A DNA stretch of 64,000 bases, from assembly GCA_028274465.1 (NCBI GenBank), contig CM051456.1, positions 78,230,753 through 78,294,752 of the forward strand. Direction: 5' to 3'. Of the stretch, positions 34,839 through 44,774 are shown piece by piece. Source of the DNA: Plantago ovata (taxonomy: Eukaryota; Streptophyta; Magnoliopsida; Lamiales; Plantaginaceae). The translations under genes were made by a program, and so were the position numbers. The notes under the pieces are model-generated. The model saw only the letters and a list, made by a program, of their open reading frames with translations, did no database searches and had not been told where the DNA came from. Position 1 is the stretch's first letter. Every line of letters begins with the position of its first letter.

Positions 34839-36926
34839 TGTAAGAAAATATGGTCAGAGTTATCCCTAGGGTACGCAGCGGAATTTCAAAATTTTCTTAA
34901 CATGCAGGTTAATTGATCATGTATATAGCGTACATATTAAACACGTTAATCAGAAGGCTTACAATACTCCAAAAGCAAGCACAGGTACCAAGTCTTCGTA
35001 ATAGTCCGGTGAATCTTCTCCTTCGTCGAAGTCGAAGATATCTTCAATACTTTGATTATCTGCAAGACAATAAAAGTTAGTTTCCGGCACTTTGAACCTC
35101 AACCTTGGTATCCACGGATGAACAGCTTATCGGAAAGAATGTTAGGATATTCTTTGTGTGGCCAAGAAGATGGGGCGGCGGTTTTCCTCCGGTGAGGGTG
35201 GCGTGCGCGTGGCTTGTAAGAGGTAGGGCAGAGCTTTTTATTTTCTCTAAGAAAACTGGGAGAAAGAATGATCTAAAAGTTAATCATCAAAGCTCTCTAA
35301 TAGTCTACTATATATAGTAGTCAATAGAAGCCTAAAGAATAATCAATTAGACTTCAAAAAGGAATAAGAATCTAATTCTTATCGCATTAGGAAACCAATT
35401 CAAGTCTAGATTCATTCCCAATCAAATTAAAACTCAATCAGGAAAATCTAACTTATCCCTTGACTTCTAATAGAGGAAGGAGTCGAACTCCTTCCCCCTA
35501 CTGCAGCTGCGCGCGCGAGCGTCCAAGGGTGGCTAGGTGGGTCCCGATTTTGGGACCCACTTATAATTCTAAGGCAATTCAAACTCCAAGTAGATTTTGC
35601 CCATGTGCATATATTAATTCTAAATTAACATATCCTTTCAAATCAAACCTCTATTATATTTCTAAAATATAATCTTTAATTGTATTTACATAAAATACAA
35701 TTAATCAGCCAATTCAATTAATAATTCCAAATCATTAATTGAGCCACAAATTATTATAATTAATTCCAAATCAATTATAATCCATCAATCACAATTAATT
35801 CTAAATTAATTGCTATTCCATCTTCAAGGATATTCGGATAAGCTGAATCACCACATAGTGTGACCCATAGGGCCTCATTGTATTAAGCAAGTCCTAGACT
35901 AGGCAAAATGGAATTCCTAGACGGTTCCATTTGCAATATTAATACATGAGGACGTTTGAGAGGTTTCTCAAAGCAAACCCTTTCGTTGTGAAGTCTGTCG
36001 CGCTCAACGCGGCGATGGTAACGTCCCTTCATCTGACTGACTCGAATGCATCTAGGATCGATGAAGTGTCTATCCCAATAATACATCCACGAGCGTCTTC
36101 AGTGAGTTGCATGGTGAATCTAATGTCTATTATGACTATCATAATAATATTGATACGCTGGCCAACGGTTTTACCAATCACAACTATGAACGACTATGAG
36201 CAGTGCTCTATTGTGCCACACATGAGAGATGAATCCTTCACAGAATCACTTATCATCCCCATTTGTGTATAGCCATAATCCTGGATCGTGTCTTGGGTCA
36301 ACCCTGCTTATTCAGAGCTGACATCGACGGGTCCACCAAGGATATGGGGCAACAAATGTGATGATAAAGTCCTGTAAGTCCAAAGGACGACTGGCATCAC
36401 TTCGATAACTTTCCGGTTCCCATAGACACTTCGGTGTAGAGTATACATCGATGGGAGTTTCCGGTGGGTACTTCCATTGTTCGGTAATCACCCTTCGAAC
36501 AACTATGCGGAGTTATGGGAACGTTTCTTGATTGTCCAACAATCCGCTCCGTGGCCGTGGGATCGGCTCACACTTGCTCTAACAAGTATAACCCCCACGC
36601 ATACTAGTCTGAGCTGGTTCATTCAGACCCCTACATCCGAGATGAACCTCGACTAGGGAGAGTTTCGGATAGATGGTAACTCACATAGCTCCCACTATCT
36701 GTGTGATCGGTCATCTATCCGAAGGGACATGTTTAATATCAATACAGACAGGAATAGAGATATGACATGTTGTATGCCTGGTGTAATATAAATATGAAAG
36801 CGATACTCAATTGTCAAACAACAAACATATATTATATTACGTTGACCTGTGTAATAGTACATATATGCCCTTAATAAGGGCTGCATGCCCTTAATAAAGA
36901 CTGTCTCTAGGACATATACACTATCA
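34839..36926 (-). repeat. 5' LTR of copia A
   Basis: 2,088 bp, TGATAG..TTACA on the minus strand. TATA-like box at 35,308-35,317. The CG run is short and interrupted (about 35,510-35,520), unlike the long perfect run in A's 3' LTR (about 12,035-12,052), showing how variable this tract is. Confidence 0.95.
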
Positions 36927-36928
36927 GG

Positions 36929-37576
36929 TCACGCACTACCATCCTCACTCCTAGTGACATGTTTGGCATTAGAAGTTGACCCTTTCATTGGATACCTCCC
37001 AAACGCTTGTTCATTAAGCATTTGTGTCTGCAATAAAACAAATTGCATTGGATAGATAAAATTTTCACTTCGAGTACAATCTGTGGTTAAGATTATGCAA
37101 ATACTTGAAACATACTACCTGCAACATATTTGTCATGCTCGAATTTTTAAGATGATCACTATTTCCAGGTTGAGGATAGTAATTGAGTTGCTGAGGAATA
37201 TTGGGATTCACAAACTATGACAAAAAATAATAATAAATTTAGTAGCTAAGTAACACAAGCCATTCAAGGAACAAGAATAGTGGGTGTTTGAAATTTATAC
37301 CTTTAACTGAGACTGAGACAAATATGGAACACCAAGGTGATTGGGAAAATAAGGAAGCTGAGGTGAGCTCCAATAAGGATGAACGGCCTCATTATTCTAT
37401 TTCATTGAAATTACAAGTTAAAAATAAAAGCAAAAAAAAAAAACAAATTTTAAGCAGAATAGGAAATTGTTCGCAACACGAACCTGTGATACTTGTGGGA
37501 AAGATATCATGGTTGGATGTAATGTTGTTCGAAGAGCAGTAGACTCAGCTAAGCTTGGATTAACAACATTTGCATT
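36929..37576 (-). pseudogene. Four in-phase exon-like blocks of an unidentified plant gene, cut by A and D
   Basis: Blocks at 37,484-37,576 (31 codons), 37,301-37,396 (32), 37,119-37,214 (32) and 36,929-37,027 (32 plus TGA) have AG before and GT after each internal boundary. All are in phase 0 and read without a stop. Reading: NPSLAESTALRTTLHPTM.., PYWSSPQLPYFPNHLGVPYL.., NIPQQLNYYPQPGNSDHL.. and EQAFGRYPMKGSTSNAKHV... The composition (P, N, S, Q, Y rich) suggests a disordered C-terminal tail. I do not recognise the family. The stop codon lies in the target site of A, and D's LTR begins eight bases upstream of the first block, so both sides of the gene were hit. Confidence 0.5.
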
Positions 37577-37938
37577 CTGCAAACTGATGAACGTGTATTT
37601 TACACTTTCATTTGAGTCTTTTTCACCTATTTTAGCTATCCTCTATGTTAATTTAGCTATATTTTAGTGCATTTTATTAGAATAGTGTCACGTTTCCATT
37701 TAGTTTGTATTTTACAGGTTTTGGGTGAAAAACGAGGTTTTCTGGGCAATTATATTGAAGTAGACAAGGAATTAGTGTTCCGAATGTCTAATTGGAGTAT
37801 CTAAAAGATTCCGGATAGGATTTGAAGTCTAGGGATCGAGTCTGAAGGCTAAAAGGTCACTAGAAGGCAAAAACCGAGTCCGAAAAGGAAAAGAAATCTA
37901 AAAACGCGTCGAAAACGCGTTTCCAGCCGAAAAAACCT

Positions 37939-38020
37939 CCCGGGCGAGTCGCCCGGGACGTGGGGCGAATCGCCCCACACCAGGCGAATCGCCCGGTGTG
38001 TGGGGCGACTCGCCCCACAC
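37939..38020 (+). promoter_or_regulatory. GC palindrome array next to the D-left LTR TATA box
   Basis: Four consecutive palindromes around GGCGA-N-TCGCC: 37,939-37,957 (arms CCCGGGCGA/TCGCCCGGG), 37,961-37,977 (TGGGGCGA/TCGCCCCA), 37,983-37,993 (GGCGA/TCGCC) and 37,998-38,020 (GTGTGGGGCGA/TCGCCCCACAC). The array ends 12 bp before CTATATATAG. Confidence 0.85.
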
Positions 38021-38031
38021 CTGCCGAACCA

Positions 38032-38041
38032 CTATATATAG
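38032..38041 (+). promoter_or_regulatory. TATA-like box of D-left LTR
   Basis: CTATATATAG just downstream of the GC array. The equivalent in D-right is at about 62,306-62,314 on the minus strand, also next to its GC array. Confidence 0.6.
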
Positions 38042-38637
38042 TTGCTCAGTTTTCTCCATTTTTCATACTTTCCCAGACCTTTTCTCTCACCTTTCTCATT
38101 AGTTTTAGGTAGGAATTCTCCAGAGCCTGTTCTGGGGATTCTTAGCTTAGGAGATACTTTTTCTTAGCGTTTTGGAGCTTGTAAGATCGCGATTCTTCGG
38201 AGATTGACAACCTTCGGTAACATTGTATCTTACAGTTTTTCTATTTATATTTATTTATCTTTCAACATGTTTTCATTCAATCTTGCTATGATTTATGTTG
38301 ATTGCATGACATCTATGAGTAGCTAAACTTCTCGTTGGTGATAGTATGTGATTTCTTAGCGAAGGGTTAATAATTATGCTAATGGCTATATCGCGCATTA
38401 TACTTTGAGTTATTGCTTTATTTCTTTGATCTATCTAAAACCTCTATCTTCGTAGTGTTGAATAATAACGGAACACAATTGGACAATTCATTGATCAAAG
38501 ATCTCTATGCAAAACCGGGGACTTCATGCATGATTATTAACCTGCTATGCTTTGAATGACCATACTATCACCAATCTCCATTATTCTCCATTATCTGATA
38601 AGAAAAACCTTTGCTAAGTAGTTTGTTGATTTTATAT

Positions 38638-39688
38638 GGGTCCATATCTTATTAGTGCCCTGCAAAGCACCCTAATATCATATTTGTTCCCACTAGACTA
38701 ACAATTACAATTTGGTACCCGAACTTGACTTTCAGCCGCTCTAAGCACTGTTCAAAAATCTGATTGTGACTGAGCCAAACAGCCATTATTTACTGCATGG
38801 TAACTTTTTCACGTGACCAGCACGTGGGTACCAAAATGTAATTGAATTTATATTTTTAACCTTCTTTATTTCACCAAACCCTTTCCCCTCTCTCGCCGTC
38901 TGTCTCTTCTCCCTCTCCAACCTCCAATCTCCAATCTCACCAATTTGATCTGAATCCATGGCCGATTTGAACGAATCGACGCCTCTCCAGACGCCTCCGC
39001 CTCGCCAGGTTCCTTTTCGCGAGGATTGCTAGTCTGAGGACGCTACGGCTACTCTGGTCGAGACCTGGGGCCAGAAATTCCAGGATCTGAATCGTGGTAA
39101 CCTCCGGCAGAAGGATTGGCAGGAGGTTGCTGATGCTGTCAATGATCGGCACGGCCATTCGAAGAAAACCAGGCGAACTGACGTCCAGTGCAAAAATCGG
39201 ATCGATACTTTGAAGAAGAAGTATAAGGTGGAGAGAATCAGAATAACGGAGTCGAATGGCACGGCCACGTCGTCCTGGCCGTTCTACCAGAAGCTCAATT
39301 TTCTAATTGGATCGAATTTTAATAAGAATCAGCGATGGTTGTGGCGGTGGCTCAGCCTTCGCCGCCGTTGTCGCTTCCGTCGCCTCCAATGGCTGTTCCG
39401 TTGGCTTATCGGAAGACGACGTCGTCGTCGTCTGTGGTTACGCCGGTGAGTTTGCCTCAGAAAGGGGGTTAATGGCGTTAATGGCGTTGGTGACGATGAC
39501 AAGGGGTAAAACCAATTTATTTTTACTAAGGCCGTGTTTGGATCAAGGCTTTAGGCGTGAGGGCACTTTTGTAATTACAGCAAAGTCAACCCAAAAAACC
39601 ATTTTCAGGTACTAGGATGTAATTGATGATCTAATGGGAACAAATATGAGAAAGGGTGTCTATGAGGGTACTAATGTGACATTTTCTC
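38638..39688 (+). mobile_element. Pack-MULE carrying a trihelix gene fragment
   Basis: Flanked by a perfect 9-bp TSD ATTTTATAT (38,629-38,637 and 39,689-39,697), the length typical of Mutator-like elements. Termini begin GGGTCCATATC and GAGAAAATGTC and are inverted over about 85 bp (shared CATATTTGTTCCCA, ACAATTACA/TCAATTACA, GGTACC/AGTACC). The 1,051-bp element has no transposase but contains 5'-UTR and coding sequence of a trihelix gene. It sits inside D-left's LTR and so postdates it. Confidence 0.8.
38958..39476 (+). pseudogene. Captured trihelix (ASIL-type, Myb/SANT-like) transcription-factor gene, 5' part
   Basis: ATG at 38,958 gives MADLNESTPLQTPPPRQVPF, then REDC and TAG (39,030-39,032) where the family has tryptophan, then [52 protein letters not shown] and [15 protein letters not shown]. 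This is the trihelix DNA-binding domain of ASIL-like plant proteins, normally intronless. After about 39,325 the frame shifts and continues as [20 protein letters not shown] to a stop after LPQKGG. The C-terminal half is missing. A nonsense mutation and a frameshift make it a pseudogene, although the captured region retains the parental ATG context. Confidence 0.85.
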
Positions 39689-39864
39689 ATTTTATATTCT
39701 TAAGTTAGATTAGATAAAGCTAGTTATAGTCCTTAGAGATCGACACTCGAGGTTATTTTACTGCTACACTACGGTTTTCGTTGTAGTTGTGAATTGCCTT
39801 TGGCTCAATACAAATTTATTTGATTAACTAGAATCTGACAAGTTCTAAACAGAGTTCATCAAAT

Positions 39865-39882
39865 TGGCGCCGCTGCCGGGGA
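39865..39882 (+). promoter_or_regulatory. Primer-binding site of D-left
   Basis: TGGCGCCGCTGCCGGGGA, three bases after the LTR end. TGGCGCC PBSs of this form are typical of plant Athila-type Ty3/gypsy elements. Confidence 0.85.
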
Positions 39883-40006
39883 CTATACTCCTTTTTTCTG
39901 TGTGTCTTTTTTATATTTTCAGCATTCAATTCCTAGTTCTAGTAGTCTTTATTTTCCTATTTAATCTCTCTCTGATACTCCTTTCCTAGTTTGTTACAGA
40001 TAGTGT

Positions 40007-42166
40007 ATGCGACATACACGATCTAAAGGAACACTGCTTGCTGATTCAATTGCTGAGATCGACAGAGTCTACCACCAAAGAAGGCGACTACTTCGAAAGC
40101 ATGAACTAGAGGAAATAGAGGATACCGATTCCTCTGAATCTCTACACAGTCTTTTCAAGGAAATCGACGGAATGGCAGAAGCTAGACCACTAAAAGCATG
40201 GGTTCAACCCTCCAAGGATCGTATGAGGGGACCGGCGATTGTTCTTTCGTCTGCAACTCGAGATCTGGAAATCAAGAACCACGCATTCCAACAACTTCCG
40301 AGGTTCTATGGCTTAGCAAGGGAAGATGTGATGGGGTACTTGCACGATATCGATGATTTCGTCAACCAACTCCCACGACCCGGAGCTGAAATAACAACGG
40401 ATGAGTTGAGGATGAAGGTTTTTGCTATGGAGCTTGGCGACAGAGCCAAGTCATGGTTGAGTTCTCTACCGGCGGGCTCGCTGGATACTTGGGAGAAGGT
40501 TTTTTCAGCTTTCATGGAAAAATACTTCCCTCACACCTTGACTACCGCGCTTAAGGCGCAAATCACTGAGTTCAAACAAGACTATGATGAGACCCTCTAC
40601 ACCGCGTTTGAGAGGTTCCAAGACCTCATGAACAAGTGTCCTCACCATGATTTTGAGCTTTCGGATCTAGTCCAACACTTCTACAATGGACTAATGTTCG
40701 AGAACCAACAAGTGGTGGACTTCCAATGCCGTGGCAATATTTGGGAGGAAACCGCGGAAGCCGTCTGGGCGGTTTTCAAAAGGCTTGCTAAGGGGTCGCA
40801 ATTCAAGGACCCAAGAGCGATGGTTAGGAGACGTGGACCTGAAGCTCCACCTACTCAAGAAGCCCCTATGTATGGGGGGAATGGAGATCGATTCGAGTGC
40901 TTTACCAACGAATTGAAGCAAGTCCTCAAGAGCGCCACTAGAACATCTGTGTCAAACGAGGTTTGCCGAATATGCAAGAACTATGGGCATGGAGCTCATA
41001 TGTGTAGATCGGAGCTTGCATATGATGATGGCAACTGGGTTCAAGGAGGCGAAGAGGAAGCCTTTGCTACGGAATTTGGTACTCAAGAAGCTAGCTACGG
41101 ACAAGATGGTAGGAATCCTCGAGGTGGATTTTGGAGAAGAGGGTTCCGAAACAATCAAGGATATGCACCGGATAGCCAAACTTATGGCCCTAACCAAGAC
41201 CGTAGTAGGCTTAACTATGGTAATGATCACTGCGAGAATTCCGCTCCGAAAGAGCAACCGAAGTCGAAGACAGCTCTACTGATGGAGAACTTGCAAAAGA
41301 TGGTTGATCACACCCAAAGTTTTCTCAAACGTTATGAAGAAGATTCTGAGAAGACTAGGTCGAGGCTTGATCGATTGGAAGAGAGCACTAGGCTTGCCCA
41401 TCAAAAGATGCAAGAGTTGATCGACCGAGGAGCAAGTAGGGAGCAAGGGAAACTACCTAGCAACACTGAGAAATCGATGTCCATTACCTTGGTGGGTGAT
41501 CTACCTGTTGAAATCACCATCAAGAAGGTTGCTAAGTGTGAGTGTTGCAAGAATGAAGAACCTCCACTAGCCAAGGAAGAAGAGAAGGACCTTGGTACTG
41601 ATGAGAGTGAAGAGGAGCAAGAGGATCCCGAGCCACTCCCTCAAAGTTTCGATGTTAAGGTCGGGATTGGTGAACTTGACGATGTCCGTGCTACACTAGA
41701 CACGGGATCCTACTCTAATGTGCTCCTAATGAATGTGTTTGAGAAGAGTAGCCTTGGAAAACTATCTGAGCATAAGGCTATTGTGCAACTGGCGAATGGA
41801 TCCTTTGTGAGACCCGAAGGCGTTGTGAAAAATGTATTGGTCAAGATTGGTGAAGCTTCTGTATACACCAATTTTGTAGTTATGCCGGCGTCTACACCTG
41901 GGATGGGGGATGTTGTTCTATTGGGGCGAACGTTCCTGACCAAGCTACGCTCCGTGATAGATATCTACCGACGGACTTGCACCATTGAGGTGGATGGCAA
42001 GCGACATGTGTTGCGAGCCATATCTGATCCACCTGATCACTTCAATGCTTCTCACACCATTAACTATTGTGGTCTTGCTGTCTATGTTCATTCTTATTCA
42101 CAGGTTCGTGGCATGAGGAGAAGATCCATGAAGGGGAAGTCTAGTACCCTCAAGAAGAAGAGCTAG
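40007..42166 (+). CDS. Athila-like gag-protease polyprotein (no RT or integrase)
   Basis: Intact 719-codon frame from ATG, 125 bp after the PBS. MRHTRSKGTLLADSI is an Athila-type gag start. Residues about 90-270 form the retrotransposon gag domain (RFYGLAREDVMGYLHDIDDF, WLSSLPAGSLDTWEKVFSAF, KYFPH). A CCHC knuckle CRICKNYGHGAHMC lies at about residues 320-333. A coiled-coil-like stretch (KTRSRLDRLEESTRLAHQK) follows. The retroviral-type aspartic protease with TLDTGSYSNVLL (about 563) and VVLLGRTFL ends the protein. Translation stops where RT would begin, so the element relies on others for reverse transcription and integration. The frame is remarkably free of lesions for a defective element. 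Confidence 0.85.
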   Translation: MRHTRSKGTLLADSIAEIDRVYHQRRRLLRKHELEEIEDTDSSESLHSLFKEIDGMAEARPLKAWVQPSKDRMRGPAIVLSSATRDLEIKNHAFQQLPRFYGLAREDVMGYLHDIDDFVNQLPRPGAEITTDELRMKVFAMELGDRAKSWLSSLPAGSLDTWEKVFSAFMEKYFPHTLTTALKAQITEFKQDYDETLYTAFERFQDLMNKCPHHDFELSDLVQHFYNGLMFENQQVVDFQCRGNIWEETAEAVWAVFKRLAKGSQFKDPRAMVRRRGPEAPPTQEAPMYGGNGDRFECFTNELKQVLKSATRTSVSNEVCRICKNYGHGAHMCRSELAYDDGNWVQGGEEEAFATEFGTQEASYGQDGRNPRGGFWRRGFRNNQGYAPDSQTYGPNQDRSRLNYGNDHCENSAPKEQPKSKTALLMENLQKMVDHTQSFLKRYEEDSEKTRSRLDRLEESTRLAHQKMQELIDRGASREQGKLPSNTEKSMSITLVGDLPVEITIKKVAKCECCKNEEPPLAKEEEKDLGTDESEEEQEDPEPLPQSFDVKVGIGELDDVRATLDTGSYSNVLLMNVFEKSSLGKLSEHKAIVQLANGSFVRPEGVVKNVLVKIGEASVYTNFVVMPASTPGMGDVVLLGRTFLTKLRSVIDIYRRTCTIEVDGKRHVLRAISDPPDHFNASHTINYCGLAVYVHSYSQVRGMRRRSMKGKSSTLKKKS

Positions 42167-42207
42167 GCGCAAGAAGGAGTCGAGTCAAAGACTATAAACA
42201 ATGGCGC

Positions 42208-42223
42208 TATCCGGGAGGCAACC
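42208..42223 (+). other. CCGGG hairpin downstream of gag-protease
   Basis: ATCCGGGAGGCAACCCGGA forms a 5-bp stem CCGGG/CCCGG with loop AGGCAA, just after the stop. A GGGAGGCAACCC motif after the pol region is familiar from plant Athila-type elements. Function unknown. Confidence 0.6.
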
Positions 42224-42421
42224 CGGAGTTTTTATCGCTTTTTTAATGCCTTTTTGCATGCATTCATACTTTGAACAATTTGCTTTTCATATGTGAATTT
42301 GTTCGTCTCTATGTCGTATGTGCTTATGTTTGTGTTTGAGTGAACTTTTTCGAGTGGTTTTATGAGTAAAATGGTTTTCGGGGATTAAAAAACCGCATTT
42401 TTTTTCGAAAGTTTCGTCTCC

Positions 42422-42490
42422 CCACCTCAGGAGGTGGGGGGCGACTCGCCCCGCACGGGGCGACTCGCCCCGCACGGGGCGACTCGCCCC
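42422..42490 (+). repeat. Internal GC palindrome array of D-left, 19-bp period
   Basis: A CCACCTC/GAGGTGG hairpin, then three exact copies of GGGGCGACTCGCCCC at 42,438, 42,457 and 42,476 separated by GCAC. Same palindrome type as in the LTR (37,939-38,020). Confidence 0.9.
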
Positions 42491-43283
42491 ATGTAATCTG
42501 CAGAAAGAAAAATGGGGGGTGAAACGGGGGTCACCCCTCATTTTTCTCATTTCTTCATCTCTTTCACATTCTAACTCCAAAAATTCCTAAATTTTCAAAA
42601 TATCTTCATTCCTTCATAAAATCTTCTTTACTCCATCAAATTGAGTGTTCTTTGGCTTCAATCGAAGCCCGTTACGTGCTCTTTCTTTTCATCCGAACAA
42701 ATTTCTTCCTAGTTCATTCAATCTTCGGATTTGAGGTAATCTCACATGAACCCTAATTTTTCAAATTTGGGGTTTTTTTGATTTATGCTTCAATTAAGCT
42801 TATATGATGTATGGGTTGATGATTTGTGTGATTAGAAACGTTATTCACTATCCATTGCATGTTCAATTAGGCTTGGTTTGTTGGTTTGAGAATTTTGCTA
42901 TTAGATGTCTATATCTTGTTATGCAATATATCTTTTACTTTCATCCCATGTTTAAACTTGTGTTTGTTGATGTGATAATGATGAGCATGTTGGTAGAATG
43001 CATGATTGATGAAGTTGAGGATTTATGATGCTAGATTTTTCGCTACTATGGTATGAATTGAGCCTTATGATTCAAGGCTATTGGTTGTCTAGCAAGAGCA
43101 TAATGTGATATGTGCATGTAGTAGTTACATTGATATGTTGCATGTTGAAGTAGCTAGACTAGACATGGAGGTTTTTGAGGAGTTCGATTGTTGTAGATAT
43201 CGCTCGTATGTTCCCTCTTGCATTTGCATATGCATAAGTCTGTTTTGTGTCATAAAAGATACTAATTGTTGTTTGTAGGAATC
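42491..43283 (+). other. Leader region of the third ORF, with an intron-like stretch
   Basis: CT-rich 42,530-42,735 ends GGATTTGAG|GTAATC. The next good acceptor, TTGTTTGTAG, lies at 43,279, five bases before the ATG. A spliced 5' leader intron of about 540 bp is plausible. Confidence 0.45.
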
Positions 43284-44582
43284 ATGGCTCCACGAGGATC
43301 GAAGAAAGCTGGCTCAAGCAAGAAGGGTAAGGGGGTAGCATCAAGCTCCCAACCTTCCCACGAGTTGTACGAGTTGTCTCTAGCCACAATAGATGTCCGA
43401 CAAAGGCTCAAAGCGGAGCTAGCTCAAGGTGGACGATCGATTATACCGGACAGAAGGATAGATATTCCGGATGAAGTAGCTCACCAGGTAGGGTACAGGA
43501 CACTCTCCCGTCTGGCGAGGAGAAGGAATTGGGTTTGGTATACTTCCAACAGGTTCAAGGGGTACGATACGAGCCTCCTTCATGAGTTCTATGTTGGATA
43601 CACTGATCATGAGGAGAAGGAGGGGGTACTTGTTCGGGGCGTAATAGTACCATGGATGCCGGCCTCAATTTCTGCCTTCATCCATCTTGGGGAACGGGAG
43701 TTCACAGGAAGCAACCACTCCTACGAATATTCAAGGGCCACTAGGGGGATCGGAAGTGACATTACAGATGTGATCTGCAACAGGGAGTATAGGTATCCAG
43801 ATACCGGAGCACAACCTGCACGGATCCGTCAGAGTGACCTTAGCATCGAGGCTAAGGTGGTCATGAAATTCTGCATTTTCAACTTGATCCCCAGAATGAA
43901 TGACACTTGGATACAGCCGAATTATGCCGAGCTCCTCTACTGCTTGATAGACAAGCATCGAATCGACATCGGTCACATCATCTATGCCGAGTATGAGCGC
44001 CATTGGGAGAAGAAGAAGAAGCCCTTCATTTTTCTGAGCTTCATCACTGCCTACTGCAAATATTACGGGGTCGAGGACATTGATGAGGGAGATTGCGAGG
44101 TCGCTGCCCTTTCACCTTCGACTATTGATGTGCAGCTGATTAGGTATCAAATGAAGAACCCCACGGCTGTTGCTGCTGATGTGGAAGCACCGTTCCAACC
44201 GACTGATTCAGATAATGAAAATGATTACGAGGATGCTATGGAAGATGATGATGGTCGAGCCCCTATCCCGGATATTCCTTTTGTCCATAGAGCACCACAT
44301 GCACCGCCTCGAGCACCACATGGGTCTCAAGGCTTTGACTTCTCTGATTTTCGGGCCCATATCACCGATAGTGTTGCAGCCTTGACCACTACTGTCCAAG
44401 GAATGCGACAAGACCTCGACGGGCACATTGCCCAGCGCAACCGCGATTGGGAGATGTTTGAGGAGCATCGCTGAGAGGAGAGGCAGGTAATGTGGGAACA
44501 AAAACAGCTCATCCAGCGGCAACAGGATCTCCTATCTGACATGTGGAGAGACTATTATGGGGATAACAATTCCGATAACTAG
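43284..44582 (+). pseudogene. Putative plant transposon protein (Transposase_32-type) ORF of D-left, one stop
   Basis: ATG at 43,284 (MAPRGSKKAGSSKKGKG) was chosen over the upstream ATG at 43,266 because of the splice-like AG at 43,279. Basic N-terminus, then the domain seen downstream of gag/pol in many plant gypsy elements: WVWYTSNRFKGYDTSLLHEF, YVGYTDHEEKEGVLVRGVIV, AKVVMKFCIFNLIPRMND and AELLYCLIDKHRIDIGHIIY. An acidic linker (DSDNENDYEDAMEDDDG) and a coiled-coil-like tail follow. A TGA at 44,472-44,474 (CGC TGA GAG) interrupts it 36 codons before the next in-frame stop at 44,580-44,582. Role in the element unknown; the name is a family label. Confidence 0.7.
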
Positions 44583-44774
44583 TCTTTTCACATGTCCACT
44601 CTCAGCCGACCGAGGCCAAACCGTTCGGTAACATCTAGTGTCACTTTTTATTTACTCATTCTCTTTTGCTAGGGACTAGCTTAAGTTTCATGAGGGGGAT
44701 GGGATGTGAACCGTGATGTTAAGTATTGTTTGGCTTTGTGTTGATTGGTATCTTGTTTTTTGTTTGCATTTGCA
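44583..44774. other. No gene; 3' region of D-left
   Basis: Contains the purine-rich TGAGGGGGATGGGA (about 44,690), a possible polypurine tract, but no LTR follows it. Confidence 0.4.

Larger units (their letters stand above)
37585..39861 (+). repeat. LTR of D-left, interrupted by a Pack-MULE
   Basis: Starts TGATGAACGTGTATTTTACAC and ends GAGTTCATCA just before the PBS. Without the 1,051-bp insert and its TSD it is about 1.22 kb. It aligns with D-right's LTR (for example TTTTAGTGCATTTT..AATAGTGTCACGTT at the start and GAGATCGACACTCGAGGT near the end). Confidence 0.85.

Noticed and set aside
37467..37667. Plus-strand CDTCGKDIMVGC zinc-finger-like reading
   Set aside because: It overlaps minus-strand exon-like blocks with better splice and frame support; probably an antisense coincidence.
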